NCBI GenBank assembly: GCA_020746105.1
Contig: CM036619.1
Span: 8,098,238-8,162,237, forward strand
Source of the DNA: Trogon surrucura
Taxonomy: Eukaryota > Chordata > Aves > Trogoniformes > Trogonidae
DNA length: 64,000 nt
Reading direction: 5' to 3'
Shown here: one piece after another, positions 12,325-23,015 of the stretch
Layout of the letters: every line of letters begins with the position of its first letter
Position numbering within the stretch: the first letter of the stretch is position 1
The notes under the pieces: generated by a model
What the model was told of the DNA's origin: nothing
Databases searched by the model: none
Seen by the model: the letters and a program-made list of their open reading frames with translations, nothing else
Program-made: the position numbers and the translations under genes

Positions 12325-12630
12325 ACAGAATCACAGAGTGTTAGAGGTTAGAAGGGACCTCAAAAGATCACCTAGTCCAACTCCCTGCCAGACCAGGATC
12401 ACCTACAGTAGATCACACAGGTATGTGTGCAGGCGGGGTTTGAATGTCTCCAGAGAAGGAGACTCCACAACCTACCTGGGTCAGCCTGTGCCAGTGCTCT
12501 GTCACCCTCACTGTGAAAAAGTTTTTTCTAATATTTTTATGGAACCTCCTATGTTGCAGATCCTTGCCCTGTCAATGGACGCCGCTGAAAAGAGCCTGGC
12601 ACTGTCCTCCTGACACTCCCAGCCCTATCA
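12325..12630 (-). mobile_element. CR1 LINE 3' end, inverted
   Basis: Read on the minus strand, it ends with the CR1 tail (ACTCTGTGATTCTGTG), preceded by the typical GACCTCAAAAG-type 3' UTR and the CR1 ORF2 C-terminal coding region with GAGACTCC and GTGAGGGTGAC landmarks. It starts at the base where the plus-strand CR1 fragment stops, so it probably inserted into or beside that older copy. It shares its 3' UTR wording with the element at 63,901-64,000, suggesting the same subfamily. Its 5' end fades near 12,630. Confidence 0.9.
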
Positions 12631-12654
12631 ACTGGCTAAATGATGCCCCCCAAC

Positions 12655-12835
12655 ACAACATCCACCTGTGTCTTAAAACACCTCCAGGAATGATGACTCA
12701 ACAACATCCCTGGGCAGACTTTTCCAGTGTCTGACTACCTTCCAATATCAAAGTTTTTCCTAATATCTAACCTGAACCTCCCCTGGTGAAATATGGATCC
12801 ATTTCCTCTCATCCTATCACTTGTATTATTCTCCT
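12655..12835 (-). mobile_element. Older CR1 LINE fragment, inverted
   Basis: The plus strand contains the usual reverse-complement CR1 words: AACACCTCCAGGAATGATGA, CCCTGGGCAG, TTTTTCCTAATATCTAACCT and CATTTCCTCTCATCCTATCA. It is more diverged than the neighbouring CR1 and has no 3' tail, so it is a separate, older truncated piece. It is non-coding. Confidence 0.8.
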
Positions 12836-13795
12836 TTGTACTCCATGTGATTTGATATTCACTTCAACTTTTTTTTCCCACTGAATATACAGCTAGTGCA
12901 CTAACACTAATTTTGGCATAATTTGGCATATCACATAGCAATGAGGAAACCTCAAAAGTCTCATATAAGGGCCTGCAGTCTATTTCTTACACCCTGCAAG
13001 TATTCTCATGTTTTCACTAGTGTTAGGGAGCTAACTTTGCCAAGCTCATAAGATGCCTTAATCAGGTTAAATAAAAAAATTTAAAAAATTACAATACTTG
13101 ATCTTTTCAGAGTTGACTCATTCATTTCTCATGCCATTATTTGATCTTTTTTGCTTTGGTGGAAGCTAATTAATAAACCAGTTTTAAAAAATGGCATTAA
13201 ACACAGCATCCTTGCATCCTGCTTTGATGGTAACCAGCTTTATTCACTAGCAATTGCTTTATAAATGAGTATATGAATATTAATATTCATGTGATTTGTT
13301 GATGAAGCTATTCACACCTTTTCAGAATTTTGTATTTTTAAAAATATGCTCCTGTCTGTGATTTTCTTTGGAATCTATTTTCTTAATAAAGAGCAAATTT
13401 AGAACCTGCTACTTCAATGTGCAGAGTGCTCTACTTAAGTCCTGAGTGCCCTTGGTTTCATGAGCTCAGGGACAGTTTCTGGAGCACTGTTCGTGCTCGG
13501 CACAGTAGCAGAATATCCAGTTTCTTTGCTCTAATCCTTTGACCCTTCTGTCACTTAAACTGTAGCTGCAGATGCAGCTACTACTTTCTCTTAGATAAAA
13601 TTTGGAAACACAAATCATGCTCACAGATCTGTCTCTGTCCTGAAAAGATGCAATCCCCTGATGGGGGATTGGAGAGAAGCTCCTATGGCTGTGTCAGGAA
13701 AATAAAAATAAGGGGACAACTCAAAGTCCTTACCTCAATGTAACCTGTCCAAGACAGTATAAATGCAGACTGCAGAAAAATTCCATGAAAACCAT
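12836..13795. other. AT-rich non-coding DNA; nothing recognised
   Basis: The region is AT-rich with short A/T runs. It shows no long open frame, no recognisable repeat family and no convincing exon. Confidence 0.5.
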
Positions 13796-14116
13796 GGAAG
13801 AGTGGGGGTCAAGAGGAAGGTGCTGGTCTCTTCACAGCAGTGCCCAGTAACAGGACAAGGAATAATAGGTGTAAGCTAGAACATAGAAAGTTCCGCCACA
13901 GTATGAGGGGAAACTTCTTTACTGTGAGAGTGATGGAGCACTGGCACAGGCTGCCCAGAGAGTCATGGAGTCTCCTCTGCAGACATTCAAGACCTACCTG
14001 TACACGTTCCTGTGTGGCCTGCCCTAGGTTATTCTCCTTTGGAGAGGGATTGGACTAGATGATCTCTAGAGATCCCTTCCAACCTCTAGCAATCTATTAT
14101 TCTATGATTCCATGAT
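13796..14116 (+). mobile_element. CR1 LINE 3' end
   Basis: It contains the CR1 ORF2 C-terminal landmarks (GACAAGG, AGAACATAGAAAGTTCCGCC, GTGAGAGTGATGGAGCACTGG, GAGACTCC-type context and ACATTCAAGACC), then GGATTGGACTAGATGATCTC and a tail of ATTCTATGATTCCATGAT. The 5' end is truncated. It is moderately diverged and encodes only a short broken C-terminal piece (13,840-14,058). Confidence 0.92.
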
Positions 14117-17100
14117 TTTTAGTTAGTTTGTTTTAATCTGCAGGCTGCTCTATTCCAGTCTCTAGGAGAAACTGTGATTCTGAAGCAACTGGGGTGAACA
14201 GTGACATCAACTCTTTCTGGCTCCTTCAGCAGTGAGTCTGAGCTTCCAAGCTCATCCTCTCCCTTGGATGATGTCCTGTCTTTACATTTTTTTTATAAAC
14301 TTGCCTATACTTGCTAGTCTATAATAAGAAAAGGGCTATCAGCAAGATTTAGGCTTTAAGTTGTTTGGCAAGAAAACAGCATTTTGGGGGCATGCATAAC
14401 TATCCAGATGTGTTCTGTACTAGGTTAGATTTGTGTATGTTTTTGTGATGGAATGGGCTAAGGACATGTTTGTGAAATATGAGCACTTTTTCAGAGTGGC
14501 CTGAGTCCATCAGGTCATTTTGTAGAGGGTCTTCTTGCCAAAAAGCTATGAGGTGATGATACTTGTAGCCTCTCTGGCTTAACTTGGAATAGTGACCTGG
14601 TGAGCTAGCTCTGAAACATTGGTTTGTTCTTCCAGGCAGCAAAAATTCTGTAAGATAAGCACAAGCCTTTGAGATCCCGGTGCTGCTCTCATTACAACTC
14701 ACAAAGCAATGACCAGATGGAGGAGGCAGGATCGGCAGCACCCACATTGAGAGACATCTGGTTACTCACTGTCTTTTAAATCTAAATGCACTTCAGAAAA
14801 AAAATAAAGAAAACCTAAGCACCCACAGCTTAAGCCAGGAGGCACGTGAACATCCATGGGAAATGTAATGTTTCACAGTTGAACAGCTTCAGGTTTAATT
14901 TAATTTTACAGCTTTATTAGCATGGATAATCATCTCCCAGGAAAAATTCTCGGAACTCATGGTCTGGCAGAAAGAAAACGAAACAGGACAAAACATTAGC
15001 CAAATGTACAATAATGGAAACTAATCCTGTCCTGGCAGTGAGAAGGAACAGATGACCAAAGAAGACTTCCGTCTCAGGCCCATAGTGGTTCAATAATAGT
15101 ACCCTGCCAAGAGTTGCCTTCATCCAAAAAACAGTCCCAAATTTCTAAGCGCATCAAAACACTGGGAAAGAACTGAGTTACAGGCAAAATACTGGATTAC
15201 ACAATCTTCGCATTAAAGATAAAGAGTTAATTCCAACATTTCTTAGATTTTGAGATCCTTGTTTCTTATCCCCAGAATAGCTTACAAAAATTTCACAGAT
15301 GGAAACCCTAGAAAATTTATAATACAATATCAGAGTGCCCTAGCTAGATCATCAGGACAGTTTTAAGTTTTTAAATCCACAGTTCTAGATACTTTAACTT
15401 CATTTAGTGGAATTTCTGATGCAAGAGAAGGCCACCGTCTTCTAAGTGGGACAATTACTAGTAGCATGTCACATTTGTGCACACACAGGTAAGAGGAATG
15501 AGTTTTCTTCTAGTTTCTTCCTTGAAGTCGACAAAGTGAGTGTGAGCTGAAGTGACTGGGGACTGTGCGTAACTTACATTTCTTTCCTGGATATTTACCA
15601 GTGTCTAGGTTTGGAAGAAAAACAGGCATACAAAGAATATTTTATTTGTTACCAGAAGCTGGAGTGAAAAAAAATGGGTACTAGAAAACATGTTAAAAAA
15701 AAACCCACAAAACTTTCAACTGTCCATGTACTGAAGAGCATGTGCCAAACAGTGTCCCTCACCATGCAAAAATAGGTGTAGTATTTGCAAATCATAAGAT
15801 GCAGAAAGCAAGACCAAATGACCAGTTTTCGTCACAGTTAAGTCCATGGTCCACATCTGGGATATGCCTAAATTGGCTCTGTCACCAAAGGAGTCCCTCC
15901 TCTGACCTCAGAATGAGTTCCCAAAACCTCGTTAGCTCTGTTACTGCGTTTGGTGATAGAAAAGGAACCCAATTTTGGGACACCATGTACCTGTGATAAT
16001 TAGTCCTGGGAACCAGAAGCAAAAGCAATAAGCAGGGTGCATTGAGCTTTGGAATGGTGGTACAGTGGTCCTCAGTGTCATAAGTTGCATCTGGTCTTGG
16101 TAGCTCATACAGGTATTTCAAGCTTTTAAGACCCAAGAAATGTCTTCATACTTCCCAAGGGGATCCAGTAGTATTTTCCAAGGTTGGACTAAACCAGTAA
16201 GGAATAAAGTGACCACATCACAGCCTATGTGAGAAGGACACTGCAGTGCATACATATACAACACTAGAAGTTAGCTGTTAACTGTTTGTATATAGCAAAA
16301 AATCTATGGCAGCAGTGACATCTGAATCTATGTTGGCAAGAATAATTTAAAGTCATGGTTCACAGCTTTGAGTGTTCCCCTATGCTGACTTTATCTTGAC
16401 ACAACCAAAGCCAAACACTGACCAGTAACACGGTGTTTAGAAAAACAAGAGAACCTGTAAGATTTATTTTTTTTTTCTTTTGGAGTAAATTCCTGAAAAT
16501 CATTTATTCCAAGTGTTACCTCCTCTTCAGGTTTGCTAGTTCAAAGTTCACATATTGCAGAGTACTTGCTTTCTCCAAATTAATTGCAAAACTCAGTCTT
16601 TGGAATACTGACAACTGTAAAAACCCTAAACTACAGATGGCACAATTAGAACACAAAGGACGTGTTGACAGGCTGATAAATGGACAAACAAAGCAAATTT
16701 GCTCTAGAAAGGTTTGATAAAAGCCGCTCTTAAAGAAAAAGAAGATTTCTCTCTTCTCTTTGCCACCACACAAACATTTTATTTCCCTACAGCACTAAAA
16801 AAACACAGCTTTATATTGAGAAAAGGTTAACAAATAGTGTCTTCAAAGACAGGACGAGTAGATATCTGTCAAAACCCTCAGTTGAAGAAATACGCTGAAG
16901 TTATTTTTATTTCTGAAGTATTTTTAATGTTTTTTGGCTCTGACTGAAGAGTGTGATTCTGCTTGAGAGAGTGAGTAGGAAGAAGTGAGGCTTTCTTACT
17001 CAGCATGTTTTTTCCCTGTGTATATGCCTATACTCCTACATCCCATTTGCCTAATGCCAGAAAACCAATCTGTTCCTCCTGTAAGACTCGCAGTCATGGG

Positions 17101-18204
17101 AGCTGAAAATGGGTTTCATTTTGGCTTAGGTATCATTGATTGGAGTCTGAACTAAAATATAAGATCCGATAACTTTGAGATATAAGTCACTAAGATGGAG
17201 ACAGTGGTGAGTTTATGTTTGAAAATGAAATTATGAGTCAACTGATGAAAGAGAAAGGAAGAAGCACTGATAGAACATTTTTACCCCCAATCTGATGGAG
17301 AATCAAAGGAAAGAACAACTCCAAAGCCATAGTACAACAACTGTCGCAGACGTAGACCATGCACAGCCAGATTATAAACTCTCTTTATGTGTCAAGTCCA
17401 CAGTAGCAAAACTTTGCTGGTATGGCTGATTTCTGAGTAAGACAGGGGCATAAATTTAAGAGATATCATCCCTAAATCCAGATGGTGAGGGTACTTTTTG
17501 TCAAAGGTTTTAGATAACCAGGCTAACCTTTAGAATATAGAGGCTGTTCCCAAGAGGTTGCTGGCAGCTTTGTGCAACCTCCTGTAGAATAGAATTGGAT
17601 CCAGCATGGGGACAATGAGCTTCAACACCCAGCAGTCAGCTCTAACCGAGAAAAATGGGACTAATATAGCTGAGAAAACATTCAACCAGCCCCTGTCTTC
17701 AAGCTCTTGAGTAGAGACCAAGACAGTTTAAATTTAAAAAGAAAAAAAAGTTTCACTAAGTTAATTAATTTTCAACTGTGAAAATGTAAACCAAAACCCA
17801 TGCAGTGATTTGTGGCTTGTAACTTAGTATTACTGCCCAGAAACCAAAAATAAACATAAAACTGAAATACTATCTGTCACAGTGGAATATATCACAAGTC
17901 AGGTCTTCATGAGGGAAAATAACCTTTTCCAGTAAGTTATTCTTGGTATCTAAGTGGAAGCAGTGAAAAAAAGATTTTCTGAAATACAAGGGATGTAGCT
18001 GAAGTGGGAGTTTTAATGAGAGGAAGTTCTGACATTTCAGTCAACTGCTTCAAAAGCAATTTGGCAAAGCTTTAAAAAAGCCTTCATTAAAGTGTCCATC
18101 AGCTGCACTAATGTTTTAAACATAGTCCATATTTTCATAGCAAGATGTGACTCAAAGGCGGAAGGGACTTGTGAGCAGCAGGTCCCATCTGTGTGAATGG
18201 AAAG
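14117..18204. other. AT-rich non-coding DNA; nothing recognised
   Basis: About 4 kb of AT-rich sequence. The open frames are short, overlapping and mostly begin without a plausible context. I see no splice-bounded exon, RNA gene or repeat I can name. Confidence 0.5.
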
Positions 18205-18262
18205 GAGACATATGCCAGGAGATTCCCCACTTTCAAACTCTGTAATTTTATGATTCTGTGAT
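18205..18262 (+). mobile_element. Possible decayed CR1 3' tail
   Basis: GGAGATTCCCCACTTTCAAA followed by a TGTAATTTTATGATTCTGTG tail resembles a decayed version of the CR1 3' UTR and octamer tail. It is short and diverged, so the call is tentative. Confidence 0.45.
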
Positions 18263-20774
18263 AGTAATTCTTCACAGGAAGAGTACTATTCCCTCCAGTC
18301 AGTTCAGGACATAGAAAAACCCTATCAAAAAGTTGTTTCTGTTCCAAACAAAATAAAATTTTATTTCATTCTAAATGTAAGACTTAATTTTAATTTTGAG
18401 GATGTAGAAACACCTTAAGAACTTATTTATCTGTTTTCCTCTTTCCTTTTTAGTGAAAGTTGTTTTTAGTAAAAGATGCTGTTTTGAACAAAATACAGAG
18501 GAAAACCTTGCTTTAAAAAAAAAGGCCAAAAACTCCCATATACTGACATTTTATAAATGAAGCAATATACCTGTAGAGAGGAAGAGAGTGTAATGCAGTT
18601 GTGGATAATAATGTACAACGCCATTCCAAAGAGGGAATATGTCGAAGAAAAAAAATCTTTGTAAATTATCTTCACAATGAAATGAGAAACTGAGCTTCAA
18701 GACTTTCCACCATCACTCTTGAGAGAGCTTCTTGATTGTGGAATCCATAAATTAGGCAATACATGAGGCACATACCCTAGCTGACAGAAAGAGCCTCTTC
18801 AAAATGGGTAGTTCAGCATCATAATTCAGGGGGCCCTTTGGGGAGTCAAGATAAGCAAACAGTTTATTTTGTCTGCAAGTTCTTATCATGTAGCATTTGT
18901 ACCTTAGACATACTGTCCCAAAATGAATCAAATACATTCACAGATGTTTCTATGTTTATAGTTATTAATCTATTTTATTTATATTTCAAAGATAGAAGAG
19001 AATGAGCATGCTATAAGCACAATTTGTTTGTGTGACTTTGGTACTTAGAAATGAAAGCTATTTTTCCTTATTTTCAATTCACATCAACGTAAGAAATGCA
19101 CTATGGACAGCAGCCTTTCAGCATCTTCCTCTCAGTATGCACAAAAATGGACGAGGAATGTAGGTCAAGGTAAGAGGTAGAGACACAAGGTTCTAAAATA
19201 TGTATCTCAGAAGGGTTGGTGGCAACAGAAAAGAGTCTTCAGAAATGTAAGAAATTAAAAAGAACTGCTGTCCCCTTGCTGCTAGTGTAAATGAGATGCA
19301 CTACCCAGGAAATCCTAAAATCAGAGGCAAATGGTCTTTTCTGCTGTTGCTGTAGTGACTCCAGATTAATCTTGTCTTGAATGTCAGGATAGAACAGTCT
19401 CATGTTCTTTAATGTGAAAGGTGTCCTTCCTCTTCTAGTAGATTAAGTCCATGGGTCAACACCTTGCATGTACATGATTCACCTGGAATCATTTTTGGGG
19501 GGATTTTTTCTTATAGTTGATCTACAAACAAACCCCAATGCCATCCTTCACAACCACACAAGTCTGGTAAGGGTTTTCTCTGTCCAGTTTTCACATTCCC
19601 CAGTTTTACAACAAATACTATTCATAGGCGTGCGGTGTCTTCTGTCATTCAACAGTCCATAAGCAATGAAGATCAACATTCCTTGTTTTTTTGGATAGGG
19701 AATTTGAAAGTAAAATTGGTTTTCCAACGCCATCCTGTCAATAGGTGGCACAGTTCTGAACTGTGAGCTATTTTGCTGAGTCCTAAACAGCAGCTAGAAT
19801 ATGGCTTTATTCCCACCAAGAAAACCGGCAGCTGAAAAAATAAAAAAATATTTCAACAGAAATTTTTTTAGGAGCTTAACTACTCCCCTAGTACACAGGA
19901 AATACTTATGATTTTGTTTGGTTTTGGTCACTGAAAAATATGTATTTGTATTAAAAAATATTCCAATGAGAAATGTTAATGTAACCTGTTTCTAGTTCCT
20001 TGCCAGATCTCAGAGCTGATAGATCACAAATATTCAGCACTGAGACAGGGATTCCCTTTCAGCTTATTATTTCAATGAGCCACCGGTACCTATTCTGGAG
20101 CTTTAGCCAATAAGTGCCAAGGGCTAGGATTTATTAACTGCCCGCTTATGCAAACACGGTTTTCTGCACTCAGAAGATTTACAGTAGAAGACAGCACTGG
20201 AGCTCACTTTCCTTATTGGAGATGTTCCCCAATGAACCAGGAAGACTAGCAGCAAAGTATGCTGCCACACGGACAGTCTTACTTATCTTGAGCCAAGTCA
20301 GGGGCAATATAAAACCTGGTTGCAGCTTCCACTAAGGAAAAGAACAAAAAAGAAAAACCTGTAATCACTGGGAGAGTAATTTTCAACCTTGCTAATTCTG
20401 TATGATAAATCAGGTAAATCCTCACCTCAACTAGGTTAGATATTGCTAAATTGCGTTATTCATTAATACAAATAAAAGCTGATAGAAATAAATTTGTATA
20501 AAATTCCAGCGCAGTTTATCAAACATATTCCTCTGGCTTTTGCAATCTCTTTGAGTGTAATGAAGCACCAGACTCTAGGTTTTATTTAACTTGCAATGAT
20601 CAGGGAGGTAAGAGTTTGGGAAACCTTATCTGAGGCCAGTAACCACCAGCCATGCTCCACCTCAGAATGGATGGCAACTCATTTTTGCTTGATTGAGCAA
20701 AACTGATGCTGACCCGGTCTTGAAAACTTTTTGGGGTGGAGATAACAAAAATTTTCTCAGCAACCTTATGTACT
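18263..20774. other. AT-rich non-coding DNA; nothing recognised
   Basis: No gene or named repeat is visible. A moderately GC-rich stretch near 20,060-20,190, with CCACCGGTACC and CTTATGCAAA words, could be a conserved non-coding element, but only an alignment could show that. Confidence 0.4.
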
Positions 20775-21060
20775 GCTCAGCTGTCCTCATATTGACAAGT
20801 TATTCCTTATACCCACCCATCTTCTTTCAGTTCATGCCCATTTTTCTCCAGAAGCCATTCCTTCTCCAGGATGAACAAGCCCTCATTCTTCAGCTTCTGC
20901 CCAGTGGACATGTCAGTGTCCCTCCACTGACCTTGCTTCAGTTTGTCTATGTTCTTTTTGTACTAGGGGGGATAAACACTAAAGTTGTGATTGAACATGA
21001 TTTTAAATGTAGGACTGAAGTTCACACGGTCTTAACCCAGAATTTCCCTTACTGACAGAA
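20775..21060 (-). mobile_element. Ancient CR1 relic, inverted
   Basis: The plus strand has a decayed series of reverse-complement CR1 words: TCCTCATATTGACAAGTTAT, TCTTTCAGTTCATGCCCAT, TCTCCAGGATGAACAAGCCC, then TTCAGTTTGTCTATGTTCTT followed by TTTGTACT. The order fits the end of ORF2 read backwards, with an internal loss. Divergence is high. The plus-strand open frame across it (20,693-21,055) is chance. Confidence 0.5.
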
Positions 21061-22521
21061 TTTCCCTCCCTGACAACCAGATGTGCAGCTGTGTACTGTA
21101 AGCCACACAGCTGTTGACCTTTCTGCTGGCACATGCTTCACTTCACAGATTTTAAAGGTGAGCACTAACCTGGTCTGACATTATGTGCAAAGGCAGTCCA
21201 GAGACACCTATTGATTCCTGTATAAGCCTCAAACAGTTTATAGATAGTACATAGAAATAACACCTTGTTTTTTTCAATCTTCAGCAAGCCTACAGAATAT
21301 TGCATATATTGAGTAAAAAGCAAAGTTAAAGAGAGTACGAGAGATGAGTAATTGTTACTTGTTCTTCTTTAAGATGTCTACATTTGGATTTTGAAGCAGA
21401 TGTTCAACTATACATAATAATAAAATACCATTTCGTTCCATGGAGCTCTGGGCACATATAGATAATGTATGTGAGGAACGATTTCCATGTTCCCGTGGCC
21501 TCATCCCCTTTTTCCATGTTTTCCACTGACCCAGAACTTTCTCTTTGGATATTAAAATGCAGAGGCAGGAGAGGGGCAGGATCATGATACTTCAGTACTT
21601 GGCTGTTTGCTTCTTCTATGTGAAATTTGGGTATTAACTCGAACACATTCACTTACCTAAATTAGGATAGCAGCCAAGCTGATATGATGACTGCTCTTAT
21701 GACTATTAACATCAGATTTTCATGTCTGTAAAATGTAAACACCAGGTTTTGATCATCAGGCCACACTATATTTTGTCAGAGATGCTTGTTTATCAAATGG
21801 GATCGTATACTAGGTATGGATCATGTGATACTGGGCAACAAACCAAGAAAAAGAGGAAAAAGGAAGGGAATATAAAACATCCTTGAATGTTGATTTCAAA
21901 AGAAACAGAATGTTAAAGGTCAGGTCCTTATCCTGATGGCCCTATTTACAGACAGGATCTTACTGACATTGATGCAAATCCTAACAAAGGGCACTTTTTG
22001 GAGGTGGGCTGACCACTGCGTAGAGAGAAGTTGGTGAGACCCAGAGGAAGGACCCTGGGTGAAGATTACTATTCTATGATCCTCTCTAACAATGACAGAC
22101 TAAACAAGTCAACTCAGTTTAGGTATTTTTGCAGAATTGTGTGTTTAGTGAAATCTTTCTGTAGAAACAAACTGTAAATAAATAGAAAAATGAAACCAAA
22201 GTCAAACCTCTGGAGTTTAAAGGCTGAGTTCAGATACACCAAAGCAATATCTACTTCAATCCAATTATAAAACAGTCAGGATATATTGGATCACTGGACA
22301 GTGATGTACAATCTACATAAGTAAGAAATAAATGTTCAGAACTTACCAGTAAAAAAAGTTCGGCATTAATTGCTTTACTGAGCAATTTTCTGCTAGTCCA
22401 ATGTCCCCAGACATGCCGTAACAGAGGCAGCTGTTTTCCTGTGATATTATTCTGGCAGATGGTGTCATCCAATACCACCTCTTCTACAGTAATAACTCCT
22501 TTTCCTATAAATATAAAATAC
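21061..22521. other. AT-rich non-coding DNA; nothing recognised
   Basis: Short scattered open frames only. No repeat family or exon could be supported. Confidence 0.45.
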
Positions 22522-22536
22522 AATCATCATCATCAT
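22522..22536 (+). repeat. (CAT)n microsatellite next to a CR1 tail
   Basis: Five CAT repeats directly abut the 3' tail of the inverted CR1 at 22,537. Confidence 0.8.
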
Positions 22537-22641
22537 GAATCATAGAATGGCCTGGGCTGGAAGGGACCGTAGAGATCATTTTAATCCAACCTCCCTGTTG
22601 TGGGCAGGGACGCCACCTCTCGACTAGGTCAGTTCTCAGAG
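22537..22641 (-). mobile_element. CR1 LINE 3' end, inverted
   Basis: GAATCATAGAATGGCCTGGG, then CTGGAAGGGACC, AGAGATCATTTTAATCCAAC and GTGGGCAGGGACGCCACCTC are the reverse complement of a CR1 3' UTR and tail. Only about 100 bp are kept. Confidence 0.9.
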
Positions 22642-22775
22642 AAAAAATGTCCTCTACTTTGTAGGAATTTTCTTTTTTGCCTCATGAACCCAGAATAACT
22701 CCTGATGATCATTGGATTATACTTCTCAAAGGGTACTCAGAATAATTTTCTCCACAGCGAATATCAATGCAAAAG

Positions 22776-22843
22776 AATAATTATTATTATTAATAATAAC
22801 TTTAGATTATGATGATGATGATGATGTTGATGATGATGATGAT
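22776..22843 (+). repeat. Compound ATT and GAT microsatellite
   Basis: A short (ATT)n/(TAA)n run at 22,776-22,799 is followed by an interrupted (GAT)n run at 22,808-22,843 with one GTT interruption. It sits between two CR1 tails of opposite strand. Confidence 0.85.
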
Positions 22844-22854
22844 TATATGATATA

Positions 22855-23015
22855 AAGGAGACACCATCCCTGGAGGTGTTAAAAATATGTGTAGATGTGG
22901 CACTTCAGGACATGGTTTAGTGGTCATGGTAGTGTTGGTTTGATGGTTGGACTTCATGATCTTAGAGGTCTTTTCAAACTTTAATAATTCTATGATACTA
23001 TTCTACGTTCTATGA
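22855..23015 (+). mobile_element. CR1 LINE 3' end
   Basis: CACCATCCCTGGAGGTGTTA, GGTTGGACTTCATGATCTTA and GAGGTCTTTTCAAACTTTAA lead into a decayed ATTCTATGATACTATTCTA tail, the normal order at the 3' end of CR1. It is 5'-truncated and diverged. Confidence 0.88.

Noticed and set aside
20693..21055. 120-codon plus-strand open frame
   Set aside because: Much of it overlaps a decayed inverted CR1, so the frame is accidental.
22010..22085. Possible CR1 tail at ATTCTATGATCC
   Set aside because: Only one octamer-like word and no preceding 3' UTR words.
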